Of a stretch of DNA of 52,481 nt, positions 1 through 7,049 are shown piece after piece. The translations under genes were made by a program, and so were the position numbers. The DNA comes from UMGS1279 sp045630265. Its GTDB lineage: Bacteria > Bacillota > Clostridia > Oscillospirales > Acutalibacteraceae. Location of the stretch: positions 1-52,481 of the forward strand of contig JAZQSV010000046.1 in NCBI GenBank assembly GCA_045630265.1, read 5' to 3'. The notes beneath the pieces are model-generated. The model ran no database searches, was not told the DNA's origin, and saw only the letters and a list, made by a program, of their open reading frames with translations. How positions within the stretch are numbered: position 1 is the stretch's first letter; each line of letters opens with the position of its first letter.

Positions 1-20
1 ACATATAGACTAATACATTA

Positions 21-26
21 TATAAT
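21..26 (+). promoter_or_regulatory. Probable -10 element of the first SLOG gene
   Basis: TATAAT lies 35 bp before the start codon at 61. The matching -35 position would fall at the very edge of the window, so only half of the promoter can be seen. The ribosome binding site AGAGGTG follows at 48-54. Confidence 0.5.
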
Positions 27-60
27 GAATTGGTCTACTAAACGCAAGAGGTGACAAATT

Positions 61-423
61 ATGATTAAACGTATTGTAATAGCAGGTTGCAGAGATTACA
101 ATAATTATGACGAAGCAAAGGAATTTATTGATGTTTGCCTAAATGATATTAAAAAGGATAATGAAATTATTATCCTTTCGGGTTGTGCGAGCGGCGCCGA
201 TGCTATTGGTGAGCGATATGCTAAGGAAAGCGGATTTGAAGTAGAAAAATTCCCCGCTGATTGGAAAAAATACGGCAGAAGTGCGGGGCCAAGACGAAAC
301 AAACAAATGGCGGAGCGTTGCGACCTTGTTATTTGTTTTTGGGACGAGAAAAGCAGGGGGACAAGGTCTATGATTGACTATGCGATAAAGTACAATAAAC
401 CTGTCAAGATAAAAAAGATATGA
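61..423 (+). CDS. SLOG-family (DUF2493/YspA-like) protein, copy 1
   Basis: A 120-aa cytosolic Rossmann-like protein of the YspA/cpYpsA-related SLOG group. The start IVIAGCRD forms the first strand and turn. LSGCASGAD (about residues 39-47) occupies the nucleotide-binding loop, and FPADWKKYGRSAGP, then LVICFWD.KSRGT, complete the family pattern. SLOG proteins are thought to bind or process nucleotide-derived ligands; the ligand here is unknown. It is a paralogue of the gene at 40222, with 73 of about 120 residues identical in an ungapped by-eye alignment. The usual GG.RGAD loop reads GCASGAD in this copy, which may alter binding. An AGAGGTG ribosome binding site supports the ATG. The upstream neighbour lies outside the window, so a partner regulator like that of the other copy cannot be checked. 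Confidence 0.85.
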   Translation: MIKRIVIAGCRDYNNYDEAKEFIDVCLNDIKKDNEIIILSGCASGADAIGERYAKESGFEVEKFPADWKKYGRSAGPRRNKQMAERCDLVICFWDEKSRGTRSMIDYAIKYNKPVKIKKI

Positions 424-471
424 AGGTCATAATAATTTGATGACTTACATAACCAAAGTTATCCAAGGTCC

Positions 472-500
472 TTTACAATATGATTTATGTATGCTAAAAT
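472..500 (+). promoter_or_regulatory. Sigma-A type promoter for the lipoprotein gene
   Basis: TTTACA (472-477) and TAAAAT (495-500) are separated by 17 bp. The start codon at 534 follows a short leader with AGGAG at 521-525. Confidence 0.65.
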
Positions 501-533
501 TAAAGGGCAAATAAAACTATAGGAGTGTTTTTT

Positions 534-1898
534 ATGAAAAAGCTTTTATGTTTACTTTTGGCATTTGCACTGGTTTTCACCTGCTTTGCGGGTTGTAAGA
601 AAAAAGGCACCTCCCCAGAAGCGGACGGCAATAATAGTCAGGTGCAGGAGGTATTTGAGAAGCCCGAAAATTATGCTTCGATTATTTTGGTTACCATTAA
701 CCCTCAGTTTCGTCTTTATCTTGGCGCCGATAACACTGTTTTGGCGGTTGAGCCGATTAACGATGACGCAAAGAGCATCAATGCAAAGGTGGTTTTTGAA
801 AACAAAAAGGTAACTGAGGTTGTAGATAACCTTGTTGCTGTCGCAAATGAAAGTGGCTTTGTTCAGGAAGACGCCGTTATTGATATTAAGGTCTCTGAAA
901 TTATTGACAAAGCAGTTGTGGCTGATACTGTTTTGGCAGAAATCAAAACGGCCGTGGAGGACAAGCTTGAGGAGCTTAAAATAAAGGCCGAGGTTACCAC
1001 TTCGGTAGAAACCCAAAATGCTCCTGAAGACACCTCCTCTAAGGATGAGGCCGACACTCAAAGCACTACGAGCACACCCGTACAAAACAATACCTCTTCT
1101 AACAAGCCCGCGGCACCCGCTTGCACTCACTCATCCGTCAAAGCCGTACCAACATCTACAGGTAAAAATATTATTGATAGTTCAAAGCTTGACGTATTTT
1201 ATCATGGCAAGAGCTGTGAAAGCTGCGGAGCAAACCTTGGCACCGAAAAACACACCGTAAAGGACGGTAAATGTACAGCTTGCGGCCAGTCGAATTTTGC
1301 TATGTTTAGCATTTATGCTATTACTGCTTCGGTTACCGACGGTAATGATTTCTGCGCCGCAAAAATCAATGATGATGGCTCACTCAACTATGATCTCGTT
1401 TTAGAAAACTCCCACTTTAATGCTAAGGGAGATTGGGTGGATGAGCACCACAAGAAAATTGCCGCTGCAGATATGCTTGCCGAAATCAGAAAGAAGTTTA
1501 TCTTTAGTGATGCTGAGTTCGAAAAGCTAAAGCAAAAGGGCACATACGAGTTTTCTATCGTTACTCAAACCTATTCGGACGGCTATTTCTATTATACCGA
1601 CCCTGCGGCAGGTGGCCCCGGCGACTATTCGCACGAAGCCATTGGATATAAGGATAATCAAAACGGCACATTCACAGTTTATTATGATTATCTAAAGGGC
1701 GGCTCCGACGTAGAAGAAAATGAGAGAACTCATCTCTACTACTACGCAGTAGAATACAGCTACATAGGCGCATCTAATCTTACCCTTATTGTGGGAGAGT
1801 ACAGCTCGCAAATAAGCGGCTTTAAACCCACCGTTGAATCTTTGAGGGTTAAGTCGATTAAAAAGGTTTCTGACATTTCTGGAATAACAAAAGCATAA
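534..1898 (+). CDS. Secreted lipoprotein with RsgI-like domain
   Basis: A 454-aa lipoprotein. The N-terminus is a basic, hydrophobic signal peptide ending in the lipobox FAGC, so Cys-20 should be lipidated and the protein anchored outside the membrane. Residues of about 45-150 (ILVTINPQFRLYLGADN onward) resemble the extracytoplasmic domain of RsgI-type anti-sigma factors, though no cytosolic anti-sigma part or membrane helix is present. A Thr/Ser/Asn-rich linker follows, then two CxxC pairs (CESCG and CTACG) that could bind zinc, and a C-terminal region with no recognised domain. The ATG at 534 is preferred over an in-frame GTG at 525, because that GTG overlaps the AGGAG ribosome binding site. 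Function is unknown; the RsgI likeness is by eye only. Confidence 0.8.
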   Translation: MKKLLCLLLAFALVFTCFAGCKKKGTSPEADGNNSQVQEVFEKPENYASIILVTINPQFRLYLGADNTVLAVEPINDDAKSINAKVVFENKKVTEVVDNLVAVANESGFVQEDAVIDIKVSEIIDKAVVADTVLAEIKTAVEDKLEELKIKAEVTTSVETQNAPEDTSSKDEADTQSTTSTPVQNNTSSNKPAAPACTHSSVKAVPTSTGKNIIDSSKLDVFYHGKSCESCGANLGTEKHTVKDGKCTACGQSNFAMFSIYAITASVTDGNDFCAAKINDDGSLNYDLVLENSHFNAKGDWVDEHHKKIAAADMLAEIRKKFIFSDAEFEKLKQKGTYEFSIVTQTYSDGYFYYTDPAAGGPGDYSHEAIGYKDNQNGTFTVYYDYLKGGSDVEENERTHLYYYAVEYSYIGASNLTLIVGEYSSQISGFKPTVESLRVKSIKKVSDISGITKA

Positions 1899-1912
1899 AT
1901 TTAAACCATTAA

Positions 1913-1942
1913 AAACGGCCTTGGACGAGTCCAAGGCCGTTT
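1913..1942. terminator. Bidirectional intrinsic terminator
   Basis: A 14-bp inverted repeat (AAACGGCCTTGGAC with its complement) has A-rich and T-rich flanks. It separates the lipoprotein gene from the convergent barstar gene. Confidence 0.8.
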
Positions 1943-1960
1943 GGCTTTTGTATATCTGGT

Positions 1961-2287
1961 TTACGAAACAATTTTATAAGAAAAGGCGGGGGTTTCTTTC
2001 GAAACGTCGTCCAAGACACTTATAAGCTCTAGGGTGGCGTCTTTTAAATCCTCACGCAAACTGTTTAGTCCGTAAATTTCGGCAGAGATTTTTTCTGTAC
2101 CGCAAAACAAGTACCTTAAACAATCCCAAAGGGCATTTTGGTTTGCGCCGTAATATTCGGGAAGACCAAACTTGCTTTTGAAAACCTCGTGAATTTCCAT
2201 AATATATTTACAATTTGAAAAATCAAGTATTATGGGATTTTCGGTTATTTCTTTGAATGCATAGTAATCTTTTGTTTTATTATTCAT
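1961..2287 (-). CDS. Barstar-family protein
   Basis: A 108-aa small acidic protein of the barstar family, which are cytosolic inhibitors of barnase-like secreted ribonucleases. The family signature is visible: ILDFSNCKYI, then a helix with the conserved E and F (IMEIHEVFKSKFGLPEYYG), then ANQNALWDCLRYL. Family members use this helix and loop to block the RNase active site. It starts 9 bp after the stop of the DUF6440 gene and is probably cotranscribed with it. No barnase-like RNase is visible nearby, so it may protect against toxins delivered by neighbouring cells, or serve a protein encoded elsewhere. The family assignment is firm; the partner is unknown. Confidence 0.85.
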   Translation of the reverse strand: MNNKTKDYYAFKEITENPIILDFSNCKYIMEIHEVFKSKFGLPEYYGANQNALWDCLRYLFCGTEKISAEIYGLNSLREDLKDATLELISVLDDVSKETPAFSYKIVS

Positions 2288-2296
2288 AAAGGCACC

Positions 2297-2485
2297 CTAA
2301 TTATCAATGTCCTGTTTAACTTTGGTAACGACAGGGTTTCCGTCCTTATCGAGCAAAACTGTCATACCGCCAGAATAACCGCTTTGGCGGTATAAATAAT
2401 TTACCCCGGTTTCTTTGTCAACCCAAATTTCCATAGAGCCCATACTTTGGCTGTAAATTTTTTCAAATCTTTTATTTTTGGACAT
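2297..2485 (-). CDS. DUF6440 family protein
   Basis: A 62-aa small protein whose pattern KRFEKIYSQSMGSMEIWVD and NYLYRQSGYSGGMTVLLD.DG matches the DUF6440 family as I recall it, a widespread uncharacterised family in Firmicutes. Its beta-rich WVDKETGVNYL pattern suggests a compact beta-sheet fold. I place the start at 2485 rather than at an upstream in-frame ATG (2500), because GGAGG at 2494-2498 lies inside that extension and is ideally spaced for 2485. It precedes the barstar gene by 9 bp. It is not a recognisable RNase, so there is no reason from sequence to call it the barstar's toxin. Confidence 0.75.
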   Translation of the reverse strand: MSKNKRFEKIYSQSMGSMEIWVDKETGVNYLYRQSGYSGGMTVLLDKDGNPVVTKVKQDIDN

Positions 2486-2584
2486 TTTCAAAACCTCCAA
2501 GGTTTATTTAGCAGTTATATTATAGCATAGAGTGGGCTTGCCTTCAATGGGGTGATTGCTATAAAGGAAATGTTTTGTCGGGAT

Positions 2585-2653
2585 ACTCTACCCCACGGGT
2601 TCTCACCCTCCCTTTCCACCAAAACAAAAACCACCCTGTCGGGTGGTTTCGTT
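2585..2653 (+). repeat. 69-bp direct repeat, copy 1
   Basis: Differs from copy 2 at only two positions by eye. It contains a tRNA-3'-like segment ending in TCCACCA and the hairpin ACCACCC-TGTC-GGGTGGT. Confidence 0.85.
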
Positions 2654-2993
2654 AGCTTTTAGTCGGGATACTCTGCGCCCGTCGCTCTGCCGACCGCTCC
2701 GAGCGGTTGCGGCATTTCGGCGGTGCTCGAGACTTCGCAGTTCCAAAATGCTATCGCGCATTTTGGCCTGCTACGACGAACTTAGGGCAGAGAAATATAT
2801 CCGCACCCGCCTCCAAGCGGAATATTTTTGCGCTTTTTGCCAATCTTGCTCTTGAAAGGCGTCAGCCTTTCTTCGCGCAATCTTAACAAAAATCATCAAA
2901 AATCTTATCGCTTCGAGGTTGAAAATTTTCAAAAGAAATAGCTTTTATTACCACTGAGTAAAATATCATTCTAAAAACGTGTTCGGATATATT

Positions 2994-3062
2994 ACTCTAC
3001 CCTACGGGTTCTCACCCTCCCTCTCCACCAAAACAAAAACCACCCTGTCGGGTGGTTTCGTT
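2994..3062 (+). repeat. 69-bp direct repeat, copy 2
   Basis: Lies 409 bp from copy 1 and abuts the 3' end of tRNA-Ser. Its GGGTTC..CTCCACCAAAAC stretch resembles, in opposite orientation, the 3' end of that tRNA: about 25 of 29 positions match by eye with one gap. Confidence 0.85.
3037..3058 (-). terminator. Terminator of tRNA-Ser
   Basis: Read on the minus strand, AAACCACCC-GACA-GGGTGGTTT followed by a T-rich run lies 5 bp after the CCA end of the tRNA. A copy of the hairpin is present at 2628-2649. Confidence 0.8.
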
Positions 3063-3063
3063 T

Positions 3064-3156
3064 TGGCGGAGAAGGAGGGATTCGAACCCTCGAACGGCGA
3101 TTAACCGTTACACGATTTCCAATCGTGCGCCCTCGACCGGACTAGGCGACTTCTCC
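3064..3156 (-). tRNA. tRNA-Ser (anticodon GGA)
   Basis: A 93-nt class II tRNA. Acceptor stem GGAGAAG pairs with CTTCTCC, followed by discriminator G and an encoded CCA. The anticodon stem-loop CACGA-TTGGAAA-TCGTG gives anticodon GGA (reads UCC and UCU). A long variable arm (GTAACGGTTAATCGCCGTTC) identifies it as serine, and the T arm is GAGGGTTCGAATCCCTC. The promoter and terminator are both visible on the minus strand. Confidence 0.97.
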
Positions 3157-3179
3157 ATACATGTTCAACTGACCTAAAT

Positions 3180-3208
3180 ATTATAATGTAACCTTTACTA
3201 AAAATCAA
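3180..3208 (-). promoter_or_regulatory. Promoter of tRNA-Ser
   Basis: On the minus strand TTGATT (3203-3208) and TATAAT (3180-3185) are 17 bp apart, with the tRNA 5' end 23 bp after the -10 element. Confidence 0.75.
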
Positions 3209-3288
3209 GTCTTTTTTGAAAAAACTAAATATTTTCATACATATTTTTTCTGTCAAGATAAAATACTAAATCCAAAGGAGAGTTATTT

Positions 3289-3570
3289 ATGGAAAAAGAA
3301 GAACTGGTAAAAAACACGTTAGATAGCATACCAACACCAAAAAGCGGTGCAAAGCATATTACTTCCCTTGTAAAGCAGGGCGGTAGGGTTACGGGTTACC
3401 GCCTTTCTGATGGGCGGGTTTTAGAAAAGGCCGAGGCGGTTAACCTTGCAAAGCAGGGAGGAATAGCGGGTGTGGGTGTTGCCCACCGCGGGGACACAGA
3501 GTATTTAAAATCCATCCCCAATTCTAGGGAAAGCGACAATTTGGGAAATCTACCAAGCATTAGCGGTTGA
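3289..3570 (+). CDS. DUF3892 domain protein
   Basis: A 93-aa protein. Residues 22-78 fit DUF3892 as I know the family: ITSLVKQGGRVTGYRLSDGR, EAVNLAKQGGIAGVGVAHR and GTEYLKS-like (DTEYLKSIPN) segments, followed by the usual DNLGNLPSI tail. The family is uncharacterised and common in Firmicutes. There is no signal peptide or membrane helix. AAAGGAG precedes the ATG, and a strong terminator follows 8 bp after the stop, so it is probably a single-gene unit. Confidence 0.85.
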   Translation: MEKEELVKNTLDSIPTPKSGAKHITSLVKQGGRVTGYRLSDGRVLEKAEAVNLAKQGGIAGVGVAHRGDTEYLKSIPNSRESDNLGNLPSISG

Positions 3571-3577
3571 AAGCAAA

Positions 3578-3602
3578 ACCGCCCGACAAGCTGTCGGGCG
3601 GT
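3578..3602. terminator. Intrinsic terminator
   Basis: ACCGCCCGACA and its exact complement TGTCGGGCGGT flank a 3-nt loop. It ends the DUF3892 unit and lies between it and the convergent permease gene. Confidence 0.8.
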
Positions 3603-3622
3603 ACGTTTATACTATTAATTTT

Positions 3623-4984
3623 TTAGTCTTTCTTTTTTGCCTTATAAAAGGGGATGGACAAAAGCATAATTACCGCAAACACAATAAGATACCAAAGGGT
3701 GCTTATTTTGTGTGAGAAAACAGCTGCAACCATCATAAACATAGAACAAATAATTGCAAGGGACGGCATTACAAAGCGCTTTACAAAGCCAAGGTCTTTC
3801 TCTTTTATGGTTATCATAAAATAAATGGGAATATACATAGCATAAAGAGTGACTATGGGGAGCTCTGAAGAGTCAAATCCGAATTTGCCAAACCAACTAA
3901 CGGGAGCAAGGTTTGCACCGTAGAAGAAAAGAAGCCAGAACATTGCTGCTAAAAGACCAATGATAGAGGCATTTAGTGGCATATTTGTTGTTTCACTAAC
4001 CTCACTCATCATTTTGGGTTTTATACCTCTATTTCTTGCGGCCATAGAATATACGCTTCTGGTTGTTGCAACCATAAGTCCATTGAGTGTGCCGAGGCAG
4101 GAGATAATAACCAAAACGTAAAGACCAACACCGCCTATAGAACCAAAGATTTTTTCAAATGCAAGTTTTACGCCCTGTTCGCCACTGCCCATAAGCTCGG
4201 CGTTAGGCACACTGCCCGCAAGACCCACGTAATAAAGTATATACACAATAACGATAATGCCTGTGCCTAGAATTAAGGCAATGGGAAGATTGCGTTTGGA
4301 GTTTTTAATCTCTGCGTTAATACTGGTGGCAACAATCCAACCATCGTAAGCAAAGGCAGATGCAACGAGAGCCGAGAACATAGCGGTTAAGTAACCGCCC
4401 TTGGGTGCTGCAACCTCGGCGGTAAAGTTTTGCAGAGTCATGCCATTGCTAAGACCAACAACAGTTCCAATAACCGCCATTAGCAGCAAGGGTATAAGCT
4501 TAATAACCGTTGTGGCAACTTGAAATTTGCCTGCAATAAGCGGGGAAAGGGTATTAAGAGCGTAGAAGATAATCATATACGCAAAGGATATTATCATAAC
4601 GTTTACGTCGTTAGGGGCAAAGCCGAAAAGTGTACCGGTGTACCTGGCCGAAACCCAAGCCAAAACCGAAGTAATGGCAGGGTAGTAGATAAAGGTTACA
4701 AACCAGCTGATTATGTAGGCATATGGCTTTCCTACAACCGACTCAGCATAGTCAACAACACCGTTTACACCCTTATAGCGGGTTGCTAGGGTTGCAAAGG
4801 AGTAGGCGCAAACCATCATAATTAGTCCACCTAAAAGCCAAGCAAGGATACCAAGCGGGAGATTGCCGTTTGTGGCGGTAAGAACCTTTTCAGCCTTAAA
4901 GAACACGCCACTGCCAATAACAATACCAACAACCATTGAAATGGCGGTGAAAAGGCCGTATTTTTCTTTTAGTTCGTTTTTCAT
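3623..4984 (-). CDS. APC-family amino-acid permease
   Basis: A 453-aa integral membrane protein with about 12 hydrophobic segments, as expected for the amino acid-polyamine-organocation family. The first helix carries the substrate-binding glycine motif (VVGIVIGSGVFF, about residues 18-29). The layout, including AYSFATLATRYKGVNG in the second helix region, resembles the LAT-like/SteT (serine/threonine exchanger) branch. It probably exchanges or imports a neutral amino acid; the substrate cannot be read from sequence. AGGAGG precedes the ATG. It is convergent with the DUF3892 gene, stands alone, and is divergent from the polysaccharide locus. Confidence 0.88.
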   Translation of the reverse strand: MKNELKEKYGLFTAISMVVGIVIGSGVFFKAEKVLTATNGNLPLGILAWLLGGLIMMVCAYSFATLATRYKGVNGVVDYAESVVGKPYAYIISWFVTFIYYPAITSVLAWVSARYTGTLFGFAPNDVNVMIISFAYMIIFYALNTLSPLIAGKFQVATTVIKLIPLLLMAVIGTVVGLSNGMTLQNFTAEVAAPKGGYLTAMFSALVASAFAYDGWIVATSINAEIKNSKRNLPIALILGTGIIVIVYILYYVGLAGSVPNAELMGSGEQGVKLAFEKIFGSIGGVGLYVLVIISCLGTLNGLMVATTRSVYSMAARNRGIKPKMMSEVSETTNMPLNASIIGLLAAMFWLLFFYGANLAPVSWFGKFGFDSSELPIVTLYAMYIPIYFMITIKEKDLGFVKRFVMPSLAIICSMFMMVAAVFSHKISTLWYLIVFAVIMLLSIPFYKAKKKD

Positions 4985-5279
4985 AATGCCTCCTGAAAAT
5001 ATTAAAGTTTAATATGAGTTTTAAGTTATATACAAACAAGATTATATCATATCTGCGCTTGGAAGTCACTCGCTTTTTTGAAAAAGTTTTTGAATTGAGG
5101 AAATAATATGTAACAATTGGAAAAATATGTTATAAAACAAAGAAGAAAGTTTACAATTCTGTAAAAAATGTATGCAAACTATTGAAATTGATATCGACGA
5201 ATGGTATAATTTTTATATATAATGTACATATTGTAACTTGGTGAAAAATTATTTTTGTGCAGTTTTGGAGTGAGGACTT
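4985..5279. other. Divergent intergenic region, permease / polysaccharide locus
   Basis: 295 bp, A+T rich, without a gene. It holds a plausible minus-strand -10 (TATAAT, read from 5041-5046) for the permease, with a poor -35, and a good plus-strand promoter at 5182-5210 for the polysaccharide genes. No other structure was recognised. Confidence 0.5.
5182..5210 (+). promoter_or_regulatory. Promoter of the polysaccharide locus
   Basis: TTGAAA (5182-5187), 17 bp, TATAAT (5205-5210). The expected transcript starts about 60 bp before the first coding region. Confidence 0.75.
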
Positions 5280-5915
5280 ATTTATCAAAAAATAGTTAAG
5301 CCCGTTTTGGATTTTTTAGTATCATTTTTTTGCATTCTTCTACTTCCCCTACCGGCGCTTATTATTTGCCTTGCAATAGTTATTGATGACCCAGGACCGA
5401 TATTGTTTAAGCAAAAAAGGGTAGGAAAATCTAAAGACGGTGAGATTACATATTTTAATCTATACAAATTCAGAAGCATGAAGGTCAGCACACCTAAGGA
5501 AAAGCCAACCCACCTTTTGGATAATCCAGAGCAGTATATTACCAGGGTTGGTAAATTTCTTAGAAAATCCAGTTTGGATGAGCTTCCGCAAATTATAAAT
5601 ATTTTGCTTGGGCATATGTCCCTTATAGGTCCCCGTCCTGCACTTTGGAACCAATACGACCTTATCGCTGAAAGGGACAAATATGGCGCCAATGATATTC
5701 GCCCCGGCCTTACTGGTTGGGCGCAGATTAATGGTAGGGACGAACTAGAAATCTCCGAAAAATCTCGGCTTGACGGCGAGTACGCAGAAAAAGTAAGCTT
5801 TTTCTTTGATATTAAATGCCTTTTTATGACGGTGGTTAGTGTTATTAAGCACGACGGCGTTGTTGAGGGCGGAACAGGCGAGCTACAAAAACAAAAAGAG
5901 GCGGTTAAAAAATAA
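5280..5915 (+). CDS. Undecaprenyl-phosphate phosphoglycosyl transferase (sugar transferase)
   Basis: A protein of about 211 aa of the bacterial sugar transferase family (monotopic phosphoglycosyl transferase, PglC-like catalytic unit without the four-helix N-terminal part of WcaJ). It should transfer a sugar-1-phosphate from a UDP-sugar to undecaprenyl phosphate at the inner face of the membrane, starting repeat-unit assembly. Visible marks: one N-terminal hydrophobic hairpin, DDPGPILFKQKRVG, NLYKFRSM, the catalytic Asp-Glu pair in SSLDELPQ, IGPRP and RPGLTGWAQINGRD. The start is odd. A stop at 5271 rules out anything longer, and the family-like opening YQKIVKPVLDFL begins right after an ATT at 5280, 9 bp after GGAG. 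The first standard start, a TTG at 5307, lacks a ribosome binding site and cuts this opening. It overlaps the next gene by one base (TAATG). Confidence 0.85.
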   Translation: MYQKIVKPVLDFLVSFFCILLLPLPALIICLAIVIDDPGPILFKQKRVGKSKDGEITYFNLYKFRSMKVSTPKEKPTHLLDNPEQYITRVGKFLRKSSLDELPQIINILLGHMSLIGPRPALWNQYDLIAERDKYGANDIRPGLTGWAQINGRDELEISEKSRLDGEYAEKVSFFFDIKCLFMTVVSVIKHDGVVEGGTGELQKQKEAVKK

Positions 5916-6805
5916 TGTCTTCTTTAGTTAGTGTTATTATTGCAACCTATCGCCGTGATACGGCGTTTGAAAAGGCGCTCTTTTCACTGGCAGAACAAAC
6001 CTACCAAAATTTCGAAATAGTTGTGGTAGACGACAATGCTAATAAAGAGTGGAACAAAAAGGTGCAAGATATCGTCGAAAAGTTTAAGGCAGAGAATAAA
6101 CAAATTCCGCTTACGCATATAGTAAACAGTGAAAACAGGGGTTCGGCCAAAACAAGGAATGCGGGAATAGAAGCCGCAAAGGGTGAGTACATAACCTTTT
6201 TGGACGATGACGATATTTATTTGCCGAAGAAAATTGAAACACAGGTGCAAAACGTTTCGGAGTCTGATGCCGATTTTGGAATAACAGACCTTTATCTTTA
6301 CAGTGAAGGTGGAATTCTTGTTGATAAGCGTGTTCGTACTTATATTAAAAATACGGACGAGCAGGCGCTTTTGAAGTACCATCTTATGCATCACATTACA
6401 GGAACCGATACTTTAATGTTTAGAAAATCTTACCTTGAAAAAATAGGTGGGTTTGACCCCATTGATGTGGGTGATGAATTTTATCTTGTTCAGAAGGCAA
6501 TCCTTGGCGGAGGAAAATTCTCATATCTTAATGCTTGTTATGTAAAGGCTCACGTCCATACGGGCGAGGGAAATCTTTCAAGCGGCAAGAGTAAAATTGA
6601 GGGTGAAAACAAGCTTTTTGAGTACAAAAAAACGTTTTTTGAACGATTGGACAAGAAAACTGTTAGGTATATACGCGTAAGGCATTTTGCCGTTTTGGCA
6701 TATGCATATCTTAGAATGAAAAAGTTTGTACCGTTTACATTGAATATCTTTAAAGCGGTTTGCATTTCACCCGCGCATACAGTAGGTATATTGTTGCATA
6801 AATAA
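5915..6805 (+). CDS. Family 2 glycosyltransferase
   Basis: A 296-aa GT-A fold glycosyltransferase. VSVIIATYRRD at the start, VVVDDN, NRGSAKTRNAGIEAAKGEYITF and the metal-binding LDDDD (about residue 90) are the standard GT2 nucleotide-sugar binding elements. There is no clear membrane helix in the catalytic part. It probably adds the second or a later sugar to the undecaprenyl-linked repeat unit on the cytosolic face. Its start overlaps the stop of the preceding phosphoglycosyl transferase by one base, so the two are translationally coupled. The donor and acceptor sugars cannot be read from the sequence. Confidence 0.9.
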   Translation: MSSLVSVIIATYRRDTAFEKALFSLAEQTYQNFEIVVVDDNANKEWNKKVQDIVEKFKAENKQIPLTHIVNSENRGSAKTRNAGIEAAKGEYITFLDDDDIYLPKKIETQVQNVSESDADFGITDLYLYSEGGILVDKRVRTYIKNTDEQALLKYHLMHHITGTDTLMFRKSYLEKIGGFDPIDVGDEFYLVQKAILGGGKFSYLNACYVKAHVHTGEGNLSSGKSKIEGENKLFEYKKTFFERLDKKTVRYIRVRHFAVLAYAYLRMKKFVPFTLNIFKAVCISPAHTVGILLHK

Positions 6806-7049
6806 AAGTTTATAATTATTATTCGGAGTTGATGAACAAATTGCCCATGGAAATTATATGGGCGCATTACCAAAGGAAGAAATGGTGTCACATCACCTTT
6901 TTAAGGCATATAAAAAATAAAAGTCAAATATATATTTTGAGGAAAGATAGGGAGGGACAGCCAGCTAATTATAGCTTAAAGGTTTGGCGGTTTTATAGGC
7001 CGTTAAGGGTTAATCTTATTGGCTAAAAATTTCAAAAAGAGGTGCAAAA
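6806..7049 (+). other. Gap and leader before the giant secreted protein
   Basis: 244 bp. It contains a TATAAT at 6811-6816 without a good -35, a hairpin GCCCAT/ATGGGC (6843-6863), and a weak terminator-like hairpin GGTG-TCACAT-CACC followed by TTTTT (6884-6902). AGAGGTG (7038-7044) serves the next gene. I see no recognised riboswitch and no convincing gene. Confidence 0.4.

Larger units (their letters stand above)
2501..3063. other. Gene-free, repeat-rich region beside tRNA-Ser
   Basis: About 560 bp with no convincing gene. It holds two copies of a 69-bp direct repeat (2585 and 2994), each containing a tRNA-3'-end-like stretch and a terminator hairpin. Between them is GC-richer sequence with small hairpins, such as CCGCTCCGAGCGG and AAAGGCGTCAGCCTTT. 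The motif GTCGGGATACTCT occurs at 2577 and again at 2662. This looks like remnants of duplication or integration at the tRNA. Confidence 0.6.

Noticed and set aside
2643..2855. 70-aa open frame in the repeat-rich region
   Set aside because: It begins inside the terminator repeat, lacks a ribosome binding site, has an Arg/Ser/Leu/Cys-rich composition typical of chance frames in GC-richer DNA, and matches no family I know.
6829..7026. 65-aa open frame before the giant secreted protein
   Set aside because: The only binding-site-like GGAG is too close to its start, and the protein resembles nothing. The stretch reads better as a leader with hairpins, though a short real gene cannot be excluded.
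6930..7030. Possible c-di-GMP-type riboswitch
   Set aside because: A GAAAG..GGGA..GCC pattern caught the eye, but the remaining conserved positions and the second stem of that class are missing.
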